From the NCBI RefSeq assembly GCF_033115175.1, contig NC_084834.1:89512462-89576461 (forward strand): 64,000 nt of DNA, written 5' to 3'. The position numbers and the translations under genes are program-made. Shown here piece after piece: positions 1 to 14,440 of the stretch (position 1 is the first letter of the stretch; each line of letters opens with the position of its first letter). The notes under the pieces were generated by a model, which did no database searches, was not told where the DNA came from, and saw only the letters and a program-made list of their open reading frames with translations. This DNA is from Lepus europaeus. Taxonomy: Eukaryota; Chordata; Mammalia; Lagomorpha; Leporidae.

Positions 1-174
1 GTTCAATCCGTTATTCCTGTTCTTGGTATGATTCCTGCTTTTAATTTAACTAAGGTTTGGTCATAATGACCTGTGTGCAGACTTCCCTCATCCCATGGAG
101 AATACATACCTATACTTTATACACAAAATAAATGTAACAGAAGGAACAATTTTTAATAACTGCTTATTTTGAAA

Positions 175-497
175 ACTATGTATTTGAAAGGCAGTGACAC
201 AGGAGACACACATGGCCAGAGAGGGAGGAGACAGAGTGAGTGCATCACTACCATCTGCTGGTTCACTCCCCAAAGGGCTGCAACAGCCAGGTCTGTGCTA
301 GGGGGAAGCCAGGAGCCAGGAACTCCATCCTGGTCTCCCACATGGGTGGCAGGGGCTCAAGTACTCGACCGTCCTCTGTGCCTTTCCAGGCTCATTAACA
401 GGGAATTGGATTGCAAATGGAGCAGCCGCTCTCTAATAGGGGATGCTGGTGTCTCAGGCAGTGGGTTAACTTGCTGTGTTGCAGTGCTGGCCCCAGT
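175..497 (-). repeat. C-SINE (rabbit tRNA-derived SINE)
   Basis: Reverse-oriented: GTATTTGAAAGGCAGTGAC, CTGCTGGTTCACTCCCC and a GCTGGCCCC end. Diverged. Confidence 0.85.
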
Positions 498-525
498 ACC
501 TACTGTTTGATTTAATAAGAATTTG

Positions 526-846
526 GGGCCGTCATTGGGGTGCAGCGGGTGAAGCCACCTCGTGCAATGCCAGCATCCCAAGTGGGTGCTGGTTCCAAAT
601 CCTGGCTGCTCTACTCCCAACCCTGCTCCTTGCTAATTTGCTTGGGAAGGCAGTGGATGACCCGAGTACTTGGGCCCCTGCACCCATGTGGGAAACCCAG
701 ATGGAGTTGCCGGCTCCTGGCCTCCACCTGGCCCAGCCTTCACCATTATGGCCTTTTGGGGAATGAACCAGCAAATGGAAGATCTCTGTCTCTTCCCTTT
801 TCTCTCTGTAACTCTGCCTTTCAAGTAAATGAATAAATTTTCTTTG
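526..846 (+). repeat. C-SINE
   Basis: GGGTGCAGCGGGTGAAGCC head, GGGAAGGCAGTGGATG middle, CTCTGCCTTTCAAGTAAATG tail. Tail of the AAATAAAT type. Confidence 0.85.
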
Positions 847-1401
847 AAAGAAAGTATTTAAATATATTCCATTGTGTTACTACTCCTTCTGTATTCTAAT
901 AGCCTTTTCCTATGCTCTTTTGTGGTAAGAAACATGAAACAAATTTACCCCCTTAGCCATTTCCTTTTACCTCTCCCTCCTATCATAAGCATCTGGGATG
1001 ATCACTGATTCTTCCTCGTCAAGCTTGGGAAATCTCAGCCTGGTGGATAGCAAAGAAATTGAGGAACATTTTAAAAAGCGAGTTTCTTTTCCTATACAGT
1101 GGAAAAGGAAATACTATTTCATAAATTTACTTGATTATGTACATGTTCTTTTGAATTTGTTTTTTTTTGAATTTATTTTTTCATGTCACAACTAATGTAC
1201 AATGGAGGGAACAGGCTTCTACATCTGCAGCTGCAGGTTCACTTCAGTGCTGTGTTCAGAGTTGTTTGATGAACTAAGAGACGAAGCAGGATAAATAATA
1301 AAGTTTATGTTATCAGCATTAACTCTGGCCATTCAATACATCTCTTTAAGGCTGAAGTTCAAGGGCATTTCATTTTGATTTTCTGGAAGCAGTGGCTGCC
1401 T
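846..1401. other. Unique sequence, nothing recognised
   Basis: AT-rich, no exon-like frame with splice sites seen on either strand. Confidence 0.5.
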
Positions 1402-1410
1402 TCAAATCTT

Positions 1411-1742
1411 TTTTTTTTTTTTTTTTTTTTTTTGACAGGCAGAGTGGATAGTGAGAGAGAGACAGAGAGAAAGGTCTTCCTTTTGCCGCTGGTTCACCCT
1501 CCAATGGCCGCTGCAGCCGGCGCATCTCGCTGATCAGAAGCCAGGAGCCAGGTGCTTCTCCTGGTCTCCCATGTGGGTGCAGGGCTCAAGCACTTGGGCC
1601 ATCCTCCACTGCCTTCCCGGGCCATAGCAGAGAGCTGGTCTGGAAGAGGGGCAACCAGAATCTGGCGCCCCAACCGGGACTAGAACCTGGTGTGCCGGCG
1701 CCACAAGGCGGAGGATTAGCCTGTTAAGCCACGGCGCCGGCC
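1411..1742 (-). repeat. C-SINE, young, with target duplication
   Basis: Poly-T then GACAGGCAGAGTGG, ending GCCACGGCGCCGGCC. TCAAATCTT flanks both sides (1,402-1,410 and 1,743-1,751). Confidence 0.95.
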
Positions 1743-1993
1743 TCAAATCTTAAGGAATACTGCATTTTTCAAAATTATTTTCTAAGCTACTCCATAGCTT
1801 TTAACTATTGTTAATAAATAGAACATTATTAACTATTGCTTATAAATAGAACATAGCCTCCATTTTCTTGGAGGATCAAATTTTCCTAGTGTTTACTCCA
1901 TTTAGTAGGTTCATAGTGAAAGGTACATTATATTCAATTTTTTAATCTACGTGCAGGATAGCTCAAGTGGCCAGTACCACCGTATCCATGAGA

Positions 1994-2318
1994 TGGCTGT
2001 CTTTTTTTTTTTTTTTTAAGATTTTATTTATTTATTTGAGAGGTAGAGTTACAGACAGAGGGAGAAAGACAGAAAGGTCTTCCACCCCCTGGTTCATTCC
2101 CCAAATGGTGACAATGACTGGAGCTGGGCTGATCTAAAGCCAGGAGCCAGGAGCTTTTTCTGGTTCACCCACTCGGGAGTAGGGGTCCAAGCACTAGCAC
2201 TTGGGCCATCTTCTACTACTTTCCCAGGTAAATAGCAAAGAGCTGGATTGGAAGAGGAGCAGCTGGCATGCTGGTGTGGCTGGCTTCACCTGCTAAACCA
2301 CAATGCCAGCCCGGCCCT
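1994..2318 (-). repeat. C-SINE
   Basis: AAGATTTTATTTATTTATTT, GAGAGGTAGAGTTACAG, ending AATGCCAGCCCGG. Confidence 0.85.
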
Positions 2319-2399
2319 GGCTCCTGGGCTTATATACACACACACCAACTCTTGGTTATGATGCAGGCATCCCACATTGCAGTGTGTGTTCAGTATCCA

Positions 2400-2569
2400 T
2401 CTGGCTCACTTCAGCTACTTTTGATACATACCCTGGGAAGTAGAGATGATGACTCAAGTAATCGGGTTCTTGCTACCCATGTGGGAGACCTGGAATGAGT
2501 TCCTGGCTTTGGCCCCAACTGGGAGCCATTTCAGGTAAGGGGAGAGAATCAGCAGATGGGAACTCTCTC

Positions 2570-2600
<31 letters not shown>
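2400..2600 (+). repeat. Degraded C-SINE fragment plus (CA)n
   Basis: CCCTGGGAAGTAGAG, CCCATGTGGGAGACC and CAGCAGATGGGAAC of the SINE, then about 13 CA units at 2,572-2,598. Confidence 0.6.
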
Positions 2601-2883
2601 CCCATATATGTGAAAAAACATGTTTGAGTATGTTAGTCATAGCATTATGCAGCACTAGTGCAGTCTAGATGTGCAATGCCAAGAAAGAGATTAACATGTT
2701 TTAGTTAATTCACATGAATTCATTTATAGACATCATATAAGAATATATATTAATTTATGTTAATTTACTCTGTAGCCATCCATAAAAAAGTAAGATATCC
2801 TGGCATGTTCATCATGTAATATGAAATGAAAAAGCAGTAATCAAAGCTGTACAAAATGTCTGAATGTCACCAGAGCATATTTG

Positions 2884-3200
2884 AATAAATTATTTATTTA
2901 TTTGAAAGAGCAATAGAGAGAGAGAGAGAGAGAGCGCTTCAATCTGCTGGTTCACTCCAGAAATGGCCTCAACTGGAGTAGCTGGGCCACAGGGAAACCA
3001 AGAGCCAGGAACTCCATCTTGGTCTCATGTGGGCAGCAGGGCCCAAGCACTTGGGTCATCTGCTGCTGCTTTCCCATGCACATTAGCAGGGAGCTGGATC
3101 AGAAGCAGAGCAGCTGGGAGACTCAGAACTAGCGCTGATATGGGAAGCCAGTGTCACAAGTGGCTGCTTCACCTGCTGCATAACACCAACCCAGCAAAGC
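2884..3200 (-). repeat. C-SINE
   Basis: TTATTTATTTATTTGAAAG, a GA run, CTGCTGGTTCACTCC, ending ACACCAACCCAGC. Confidence 0.85.
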
Positions 3201-3224
3201 ATCTTTGTAATGTAACCGTGAACT

Positions 3225-3425
3225 GAGAAGGGATCCTGAGACCAACAAATGAAGAAGGAAGCTCCACAGAATGAAAGAGTTTATTAGGCAACTGACACAT
3301 GGGACTCCAACCAGGACAGACAGGTGATCTGGTCAGAAGTTGCTAGCATGATTTTTCACAGAACAACAAATTCATACATTGAAAAATCAATAGGGAGCCA
3401 GGGTAGAAGCTTGTAAAATACTTCA
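3225..3425 (-). mobile_element. Possible LTR fragment, minus orientation
   Basis: The reverse complement has CCTAATAAACTCTTTCATTC after GTCCCATGTGTCAG, an LTR-like poly(A) region. It is short, with no clear ends. Confidence 0.25.
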
Positions 3426-3429
3426 CTGC

Positions 3430-3510
3430 AGACATTTAGGGAGCGAACCGCTGGATGGTCTTCCCTCTGTCTTCCTGTCTTACCTCTCTCTTCTCAAAGA
3501 AATTAAAAAA
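3430..3510 (+). repeat. C-SINE 3' fragment
   Basis: TTTAGGGAGCGAACCGCTGG then ATGGTCTTCCCTCTG; only the last third remains. Confidence 0.5.
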
Positions 3511-3602
3511 CAGAAACACCTAACATTCGGTTATATATGTTTTAGGAGTTGGTATTACATGTCCTGTTCATTTTATTAGCCTTATCAGGAAGGCTTGTAA
3601 TA

Positions 3603-3930
3603 ACGAAGATTTATTTTATTTGAAAGACAGAGTGAGAGAGAGAAGTAGAGACAGAGAGAGAGAGAGGTCTTCCATTCGCTGGTTCACTCCCCATTTGGCC
3701 GCAATGGCCAGAGCTGTGCCGATCAGAAGCCAGGAGCCAGGAGCTTCTTCCTGGTCTCCTGTGTGGGTGCAGGGGCCCAAGGACCTGGGCCATCTTGTAC
3801 TGCTCTCCCAGGCCATAGCAGAGAGCTGGATCAGAAGAGGAGCAGCCGGGTCTAGAACTGGCGCCCATATGGGATGCCGGTGCTTCAGGCCAGGGCTTTA
3901 ACGTGCTGCGCCACAGCACTGGCCCCTGTA
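3603..3930 (-). repeat. C-SINE
   Basis: TTATTTGAAAGACAGAG, CTGGTTCACTCCCC, ending GCCACAGCACTGGCCCC. Confidence 0.9.
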
Positions 3931-4156
3931 ATAACACTTAAACCTTATGATTGTGCCAATTAGGCTGGCAACTGATCAGCATCTTTCTGAGAGAGCGAGC
4001 GAGTCAAAAATGGAGTGCAAAACTCCAATTGGTGTTACTATGGCTTATTATCATGCATAACATCCCAGTTAAAAAATATATAAACATGTGCATATTAACT
4101 TATAGGAGACTCTAAAATACATATTGGGTTAATCATATGGCAATATCTGTACCCTT

Positions 4157-4468
4157 GGCCGGTGCCGTGGCTCAACAGGCCAATCCTCCGCCTTGCGGCA
4201 CCGGCACACCGGGTTCTAGTCCTGGTCAGGGTGCCGGATTCTGTCCTGTTTGCCCCTCTTCCAAGCCAGCTCTCTGCTATGGCCAGGGAGTGCAGTGGAG
4301 GATGGCCCAAGTCCTTGAGCCCTGCACCCGCATGGGAGACCGGGAGAAGCATCAGCGAGATGCGCCGGCCGCAGCTGCCATTGGAGGGTGAACCAACGGC
4401 AAAAAGGAAGACCTTTCTCTCTCTCTCTCTCCTCTCTCTCACTATCCACTCTGCCTGACAAAAAAAAA
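4157..4468 (+). repeat. C-SINE, young, with target duplication
   Basis: GGCCGGTGCCGTGGCTC to CTCTGCCTGAC plus poly(A). ATCTGTACCCTT flanks both sides (4,145-4,156 and 4,469-4,480). Confidence 0.95.
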
Positions 4469-4480
4469 ATCTGTACCCTT

Positions 4481-5292
4481 TATTTGTCTTTCAAATCATT
4501 TCCTTTTTGCTGACTGAACACACTTTTTTGTTGAGCAAGTAACTGCTAGGTACCATTCTACCTCCTTCCATTTGTAACAGAAAATCCAGCTGTAGTGTGG
4601 TGTTTTGCCAACAGAATCCCATGAGGGAGATGATTACAGTTTACAATGAGGACAGAGTCTTCAGACAAAGTGGACTCATAAATCAAGTGTCTTGGCACAG
4701 CCATATAGCTACTGGGCATACAGTAAGGACCAGAACCTTAGCCTAGTGTTATTTGCCCTCTTCTGTAGACTTTCCCTGTTTATGGAGGGACTGCAAAGGG
4801 AAAGTCATGTGGTACAACTCTCCAAGGGCACCATTTGCATTGTACTCTAAGGGAGCAGAATTCCCTGGAGATGAGCCCCGTGGTTGTACGTAATGGTTAC
4901 CGTGGGCCCCTTGCCCATATCCTGTGTGCTACAGCACTTCAGCCACCAGCTCCGCAGCTCTCTGTGGGCTTGCTCTGGGGCCAGCAGGGCTGCTCTTATG
5001 AAGTGCTGGGAAATCACAACCATCCTCCCGGAGCAGGCTCCCCTTCCAAGCCCTAGCCCTCAGGTGGAGTGAGTCTGAACCGCGTGTTCTGCACTGAGTT
5101 TCACCACAGCGCCCTGCAGTGGGAGCCAGCCTGCTGACAGACCCTTCCGTGACACCTTTCCTTCCCTGTCTTCCCCCACTCCACTACCTCCACTGCCTAC
5201 GCCTCCCAGATAAACCATGCCGTGCATTCCTTGTCTTGGGGTTTGATGAGGGAACTAAAAAACACGACATCATGAGTGAGAGCCCTGTGTTG
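4481..5292. other. Unique sequence, no gene supported
   Basis: Slightly GC-richer around 4,850-5,215 with short open frames but no recognisable protein or paired splice sites. Confidence 0.4.
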
Positions 5293-5522
5293 AAGGCAGG
5301 GGTAAGGAAACTCTTCTGTGAAGGGCCACGTGGATATTTATAACCTCATTTGTGGGCCATATAAAACAATCAATTTAAAAAGCATATAGACTTAGTGAAT
5401 AGACTTAGTGCTATAGACTTAGTGAATTTCGAGTCCTCCTGTGGTTGCCTTGGCAGGGCCAGACCGAATGATTTTGCGGGGCTCATATGGCCTGTGGGCC
5501 GGATATTCCCCACCCCTGCCTT
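5293..5522 (+). mobile_element. hAT-like non-autonomous DNA transposon
   Basis: The element begins GCAGGGGTAAGGAAAC and ends GGATATTCCCCACCCCTGC, short hAT-type inverted termini CAGGGGT/ACCCCTG. The interior has GTGAAGGGCCACGTGGATA and GGCCTGTGGGCCGG and a triplicated TAGACTTAGTG motif. There is no coding region. I could not see a clean 8-bp target duplication. Confidence 0.55.
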
Positions 5523-6761
5523 GTTTGACATGAGTATTCGGTATAACATGGAAACGTGTCAACTACGGTTTTGGACATGGAGAGGGAAGCTGTGTTTTTC
5601 AAAGTCTGAGCCTTTACTATCTGTGTCATGATAAAAGGCACATTACCCGACAGCTTGTACTTAGGAAACAGACGGCTCTTACATCTGTGTTTGGTCAAGT
5701 GTTTATTAGGAAGTAAAGTGCCCCGTATTACACATTTATGAAATTCCTTATTTCCTGTTGCAAAAGACTTGCATATGTAACATCTTCATAATTATATCAA
5801 CACAGAAGGAGAGGTGACAGGGAAGGGGTGAGGAGGGAATTCTTCATGGTAAAAACAAAGAATTCTGCCAAAGTTTACAAGTGAAATGAAAACCAGTATA
5901 ATAGTATCAGAAAGACTTTCTAGTGACCATAATTGACATATGGCACATGGTCGATACACATGGATACCACATAGAGCTGCACTTCAAATTGAAGTTTGTT
6001 TACATGTAACAACATGGTACACACTCATAAACACGTACACTCAGTATCCCTGGAATGCAAACCTCAGTACCGAATAATAAAGAATTTTGTGTAGCATATT
6101 CAGAAGAAAGAAAAATAGAAAGGAACTAGTTAGGATTAACTATTAAAGAAACCCAATGTGGTTCATTTGTATGGAAGCTAACCCACAGGAGGCTGTTTAT
6201 TCCCTGGGAATTTGACTGACATATTTTACCAATTAAGTGGGCCATTTGTGCATGTAAAAATACAGCATTAACCACAGGATTCTGTTCTACGGGTTCTCCA
6301 AGTGAGGATTACTCATGACCACTTTGTTCTGTCTTGCTTGTCCCATTAACTCTCGAAAGGTCATGTTCCTTAACACTTGAAAGATAAGGTTTTTCTTTTT
6401 TTCACTGAGAAATAGATATGTCCTCATAAATTTGGTGAGCCTGTCTCCTAATGAAGACAACTGCTACTAACTCCCATTTGGGCTGATACTGCTGATAGAT
6501 GAATTTTCAGCATGAGAACTTCCTTTTTAATGACTTGAGCTTCATTTGGATTCTAAACTCTAGTTCTGCAATATAGGATCGAGAATATTTGAGAATTACC
6601 TTAAGACAGCATAAACCCAAAACTTCAGTTTTACAATGCTTTATAAATTCGGAAATAAAGTTTTGCTTATAATGCACACATTTGCTGAGTTAGATCCTTA
6701 GTTTTCCATAAAACTCTTGCAGGTGAGTTATATGGAAAGAGTCAGGGTCTTTCAATACATC
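5523..6761. other. Unique AT-rich sequence, nothing recognised
   Basis: No repeats longer than a few units and no exon candidates that match PKD2 C-terminal exons. Confidence 0.5.
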
Positions 6762-6780
6762 AAGAACTAAGGACTCTCTC

Positions 6781-7110
6781 TTTTTTTTTTTTTTTTTTTG
6801 ACAGAGTGGATAGTGAGAGAGAGAGACAGAGAAAGGTCTTCCTTTTTGCCGTTGGGTCACCCTCCAATGTTCGCCGTGGCCGGCGCATCACACTGATCCG
6901 AAGCCAGGAGCCTGGTGCTTCTCCTGGTCTCCCATGCGGGTGCAGGGCCCAAGCACTTGGGCCATCCTCTGCTGCCTTCCCGGGCCATAGCAGAGAGCTG
7001 GCCTGGAAGAGGGGCAACTGGGATAGAATCCTGCGCCCCAACCGGGACTAGAACCCGGTGTGCCGGGGCCACAAGGCGGAGGATTAGCCTGTTAAGCCAC
7101 GGCACCGGCC
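6781..7110 (-). repeat. C-SINE, young, with target duplication
   Basis: Poly-T then GACAGAGTGGATAG, ending CACGGCACCGGCC. AGAACTAAGGACTCTCTC on the left resembles AGAACTAAGGTCTCTTTC on the right. Confidence 0.95.
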
Positions 7111-7203
7111 TAGAACTAAGGTCTCTTTCTTATAGATGTTCATGTGACATAGTTCATAGCTGCTCCAGAGTATTTTGTTATGTCCAACAGTTCTTAAAAA
7201 TAC

Positions 7204-7896
7204 AATGAAACCAGAATGGCAGATGTCCTAAACAGCACTCTGGCCTCAGAATCAGCCCTTAAGGCTTTCAGATCTGACTAAAAAGTCCATGAGAGTATTT
7301 CAGGCATGGAAAGCCAAGACACTCTGGCAAAACAAAAACAAAAAAGGAAGGAACACCAAAATGAAAGATCTCTGTGAGTGAGATCCCAGTGGAAAGAACA
7401 GGCCATCAAAGAAGGAGGTACCTTTCTCTGAAGGGAGGAGACACCTTCCACTTTGACTATGGCCTTGTCTAAATATGATCGGAGTTGGCAAACTCAAGAG
7501 GCAATTCATGACAGGAGCCTCGGGTGATTACTGATATCATAAAGAAGAGTGTCAATTGTTAAATCAACAACAGGAGTCACTGTGCACTTACTCCCCATGT
7601 AGGATCTCTGTCCTTAATGTGTTTTACTATGTGAATTATTGCTATAACTAGTACTCAAACAGTACTTTACACTTTGTGTTTCTGTGTGGGTGCAAACTGC
7701 TGAAATCTTTACTTAGTATATACTAAATTGATCTTCTGTATATAAAGATAATTGAAAATGAATCTTGATGTGAATGGGATGGGAGAGGGAATGGGAGATG
7801 GGATGGTTGTGGGTGGGAGGGAGGTTATGGGAGGATAAAGCCGCTGTAATACAAAAGTTGTACTTTGGAAATTTATATTTATTAAGTAAAAGTTAG
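7204..7896 (+). mobile_element. Short L1 3' end (ordinary 3'UTR type)
   Basis: The 3'UTR starts with CAGAATGGCAGATGTCC, includes GGAGGTACCTTTCTCTGAAGG and ends TTATTAAGTAAAAGTT. A short possible duplication AAAAATAC occurs at 7,196-7,203 and 7,897-7,904. It lacks the long module found at 10.5-12.5 and 20.5-23 kb, so it shows the alternative 3' architecture of this L1 lineage. Confidence 0.75.
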
Positions 7897-7949
7897 AAAA
7901 ATACTACAAAACCTGAGTCATGGATTATTTTTATATATTTCAATTTTAA

Positions 7950-8273
7950 TATTTTAAAAAGATATATTTATTTGAAAATCAAAGTGACAGAGAGAGAGGG
8001 AAAGACAGAGAGATCTTGTATCCGCTGGTTCACTTCCAAGATGACGGCAACAGCCAGGGCTGGATCAGGCTGAAGCCAGGAACCAGGAGCTTCTTCCAGG
8101 TCTCCCCACATGGGTAGCAGGGACCCAAGAACTTGGGCCATTTTCCAGTGCTTTCCAAGGCTACCAGCAGGGAGCTAAACAGAAGGAGAGCAGCTAGGAA
8201 ATGAATTGGTGCCCATAGGATGCCGGCATTGCAGGTGGCAGCCCTACCCACTAATCCACAATGCTGGCCCCTA
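7950..8273 (-). repeat. C-SINE, older
   Basis: AGATATATTTATTTGAAAAT, CGCTGGTTCACTTCC, ending CAATGCTGGCCCC. Confidence 0.85.
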
Positions 8274-10441
<2,168 letters not shown>

Positions 10442-10529
10442 TTATCTTTTTCCCCCAATCTGAGTGCTTTTTGAAATTACAAGCTAATAGCTTTGCTACT
10501 ACATTTCTTGAAAAGTTGTTTTTCCCATT

Positions 10530-12478
10530 TTTTTTTAACTTTTATTTAATGAATATAAATTTCCAGTGTACGGCTCATGGATTACAATGGCTTCCCCCTC
10601 CCACAACTTCCCTCCCACCCGCAATCCTCCCCTCTCCCGATCCCTCTCCCCTTCCATTCACATCAAGATTCATTTTCAATTCTCTTTATATACAGAAGAT
10701 CAATTTAGTATAAAGATTTCAACAGTTTGCACCCACATAGAAACACAAAGTGAAACATACTGTCTGAGTACTAGTTATAGTATTACATCAAAATGTACAG
10801 CACATTAAGCACAGAGATCCCACATGAGGAGCAAGTGCACAGTGGCTCCTGTTGTTGACACAACAAATTGACACTCTAGTTTATGGTGCCAGTAACGACC
10901 CTAGGCTCTCGTCATGAGTTGCCAAGGCTATGGAAGCCTTCCAAGTTTGCCAACTCTGATCATATTTAGAAAAGGTCATAAAAGACAGGGTGAGCATAGT
11001 AACCAATGATCCTAAGAGTGGCCTTTACCAGATTTGAACAATTATACAGCATTAAGTGGGGAAGAGGACCATCAGTACACACAGGTTGGGAGTAGAGCCA
11101 TTGGTGGTAGAGTAGAGGTTATGATTATGAAGGAATGAGGCCCAAGTGCGCTAGACAGGGTCTAGAACAAAGGACAGAGTCATTAATAGAGGAGCTAAGA
11201 AAGGTGCTGTCTAAGCTACAATTAAGTTTTCTGATTTAGAGGCAAATAGAACCTAACAGAAGGGGCTTGATAATAATCTGGTGGGCTTTAGGCCTTGTAA
11301 GTTAAGAGGCCCAGACCTATCTATCTCTTCACTTGGGGTATATCCTAAGGGAGGTGTGAACCTCCTAGGGGAAGGCACTCTGTTGACTTTCATTACTTGG
11401 TTGGCCTGGGATGAGAGCTGGCCAGGTAAAGGCAGGTGGCATCTCTAACAAGAAATTTACAGTTCTGCCTGCAATGTTGCTGACCCTACTTGACCATCCC
11501 CTCAGCTGCAGTGGTCACTTTGGAAGTTGGGCTGAGTGAAGGGCTTTTCAGTTTAGAGCCAATAAGATCTGTGGCTCTGACCTGGGCATCCTTTGACTCC
11601 AGGGCAGGTCCATTTCCAGTGATCCAACTCTTGGCAGAGCTGCCAGGGCTCTTCACAAGCTGACTTCTGCTGAAGCCCAGACTTACCACATTGAAAGCCA
11701 CTGCAGTGGACTGGCCTGTTGGGTCTCCTTGAGGGCAGATCACTGTACAGATCAGCCATTAATAGGCCTGCCACCCATTGCTTCTGATGCCTAGCTTTCT
11801 TTTCCTCCTGGTTTGTGTTAAAGCAGACCAGAGGATGCAAGTCAAGGGAGTGCCCAAGTCCCATCTCTAATCTTCGGTGGCCTGAACTACAAGTCTATAG
11901 TCACAGGCATGTTCTGTAGTAGTTTTTCTAAGGTAGACAATGCCCATGAGGAAAATTATATTCTCACTTTAAAACTTTCTTTCCCTTTGGTCTGAAAGGG
12001 AGGTTTTTTCTACTTACTGTATACTTGGCTGATGGCGAAGTGAATCTAGCTGTGAGATTATTATTTAAGTTCTTATTTTGGCTATGCTATTGCAGAAAAA
12101 TGTTAGCCATCTCTTTTATAAGGTCTAAAGATCAAATTGTGCGTCCTACAGATTCCTTCATAATAGAATTAGTTTCCTACCTTGAAGAGAATAGAGAAAT
12201 GAAAGAACAAGTTGGGCTTAGAATAGAGAAATGAGGGAGCAGGTCTTAGATCACTTGCTGACAATAGCAATATTACATGAATACTTAGCAAACAGTTTCA
12301 ACCATTAGATAACAACTTAAGAAAACATTTACCAGAAGGTCCAATGCCTTCTATAAATTTTAAGAATCATGTATTTGAAAACACCTCTTAAATATCTGAC
12401 ATGGTGTAGTTTGTTTAACCAGTAAACTTAAGCACAACCATATAAAATGTTTTTAGTTTCTTTCTACCAACAAGTTTA
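10530..12478 (-). mobile_element. 5'-truncated L1-type insertion carrying the same 3' module
   Basis: On the minus strand the order is 3' module (12,478 to about 11,050), then L1 3'UTR tail and poly(A) (poly-T at 10,530-10,536). It is flanked by the 13-bp duplication TGTTTTTCCCATT at 10,517-10,529 and 12,479-12,491, so it is one insertion. It carries the same zinc-knuckle-like reading (11,864 to 11,553) as the copy at 22.1 kb. Unlike that copy it lacks the internal AATAAA/poly(A), and its module joins the tail through a different 60-bp segment (10,981-11,045). It lies in the intron between PKD2 exons 10 and 9, sense to the gene. Confidence 0.8.
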
Positions 12479-12879
12479 TGTTTTTCCCATTAAGTCATAC
12501 CACAGGGAAAACATAATATATATTCTGACTTACAAAACCAGGTGTTGTGATATATATTGCAAAATCAGACAAGAATGTAATGCGACAAAGTACTAATGTA
12601 TTTACATATGGATAGCAGGATTATTTTATTATTTACTCCTCTATGTTTTCTATGAATAAAAAGTTTTGCATAATTTACTATGGGTATAAAGATCTAAAAC
12701 AATTCTTTGCATTTCAAAAGTGAACACAGACAATCATAAGTCTATGCTTATTCAAATTCTGTTTTACAACCGTATCTGAGATGTATAGAACATATATTGA
12801 AGAGCTAAAAAGACCTCTGCAAATGTCAGGTCATTAGGCTTGGCTGGAAGACAGGAAAGACAAGCTCTGTAGAAAACAT

Positions 12880-13095
12880 GTAGAGTTTGGAAGCAAGCAA
12901 ACTTGGGCTGAGACTACCTTGTTTAATTTTTCTAAGCCTCGTATGAAAGATTGATGTATGTGTTGCTGCATTTGTAAAATAGCAAAACTGTAGATCCCTT
13001 AGAGATCTGTTTTGAGGGTCAATGGGATAATGTATAGAAAGTGCTTAGGAGAAGCCCCAAGGCAGGGTAAGGGCTATGTAACTTATTATATTATT
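12880..13095 (+). repeat. MIR-like SINE fragment
   Basis: A weak match to the MIR core: TTTGTAAAATAGC, a GGGTCAATGGGATAATGTA block and GAAAGTGCTTAG in the expected order, then AT-rich sequence. Confidence 0.45.
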
Positions 13096-13149
13096 GCCCA
13101 GGAAAGCTTAGTCTATTTTCTATACTTTCCCCTCCCCCAGTGGCAATGA

Positions 13150-13405
13150 TCTGTGTTTCTAACAGGCCTTCTCAAAGCATTGCACTCCAATAGATCTTCA
13201 GGCCTGTCTTTCACATGTGCTTCCTTTTTTTCCCTTGCGGCACATAACTGAGGTTTGTAACTACGTTGTGGTGTATTTGACTATGTCTGCTTTCCCCACA
13301 AGTCCATGGAAGCATCATCAGGTCAGGGCCTCTGCTTTCCTTACCATGGTATCCTCAGTATTCAACACACCGCCTCACAGCACAGAACTCTACAACAAAT
13401 GCTGG
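13150..13405 (+). repeat. L2 LINE 3' fragment
   Basis: Contains TGTCTGCTTTCCCCAC, GTATCCTCAGTATTC and CACCGCCTCACAGCAC, ending near CAAATGCTGGAC, in the order of a decayed L2 3' end. Confidence 0.45.
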
Positions 13406-13459
13406 ACTATGTGTATACTATACAAGGAAACTTCCCAAGGTCATACAAATGGAATTAAA

Positions 13460-13545
13460 TGGTGAGTTTATTTTGGTGCAAATAAATTTTGAGATCTATG
13501 CATATGAGAGATCTTCCAAAAGGATCTTCATGGGAACTGAAATAT
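13460..13545 (-). repeat. Dispersed AT-rich repeat, copy 1
   Basis: The reverse complement has CATGAAGATCCTTTTGGAAG then TTTGCACCAAAATAAAC. The same landmark recurs at 44.1, 45.7 and 48.7 kb on the plus strand. The family is not identified. Confidence 0.4.
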
Positions 13546-13645
13546 GGTGGCTCAGCATATATTACATAACTGATGAATGAACAAATAAGGACTCTTATTT
13601 TAATAGGCTACTAAATGTCTCTCCGTAAAGGAAGAATGTAAGATT

Positions 13646-14440
13646 TGTTACCGCAGAAAACAAAGGTTCTTGTCTTTGAGTAAGAAAGAATTCAGGCGTA
13701 AGACAGAGAGTAAGTGGAAAGCAAAATAGCAAGGTTTATTAGGGTAGGGACATCCGTAAGAATGGATGGGCACCTCTCCAGACAGGACCTGAGAGAGAGT
13801 GCCCAGTTGCTCAGACTCGGGGAGAGCGAGGTTACATGGTTTAGTGGAGAGAATATACCTGGCCAGGCCAGGCGGGTGGCTCAGAAGAGAGGCAGAGGGC
13901 TGAGTACCCAGTCTGGTTGAGGCCAGGGGTTTTTAAGGGGATGGGTCTTGCCTCCCCCCATCTTCTCCTCCTGGAACAAAGGACTTTTTGGATGTAAATA
14001 CGAAAAATTCCTATCTGAGTTTTCCCCCTGAAGTTCTCAGACAGGGGGAAGCCTGGCTGGCATCACCCTTCACCTGCCTTAGGAGAGCCTTAGAGGAAGG
14101 ATGGTTATTGGGTAGAAGGGGCAGGATGTTTGAAGTACAGATGCTGGGCTGCACCTGGAAGGTTATCAGGATGACTTTGAGATTCAGATGCTGGACCTAG
14201 ATGTCAACTCCTTAGGCCTTTGTCACACACACACATAACTCATTTCTGACTTCCTATCTAGCAGATTCTATGGAATTATAAGATTATAAGATTGTATAGT
14301 ATAAGTGAGAAGAAAATATAGAACACATATGAGTTCCTGGATAAAAATTCAATTCCAGGGGTGGATATTTATCAGGGCAGGGTGGAGTAACATCTTCCAC
14401 ATTCTTCCTTCCAGCCCAGGCATCTCTTGTATTTTTGTTT
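13646..14440 (-). mobile_element. Solo LTR, minus orientation
   Basis: On the minus strand it has AATAAACCTTGC near the 3' end and terminates GCGGTAACA at 13,646. The body is G-rich on the plus strand (GGGAAGCCTGGCTGG, GGGGTTTTTAAGGGG). The outer boundary is approximate and no internal genes are attached. Confidence 0.5.

Noticed and set aside
11553-11864. 103-codon open frame with zinc-knuckle look, as a host gene
   Set aside because: It lies within a retrotransposon insertion with target duplication and is repeated at 22.1 kb, so it is repeat sequence.
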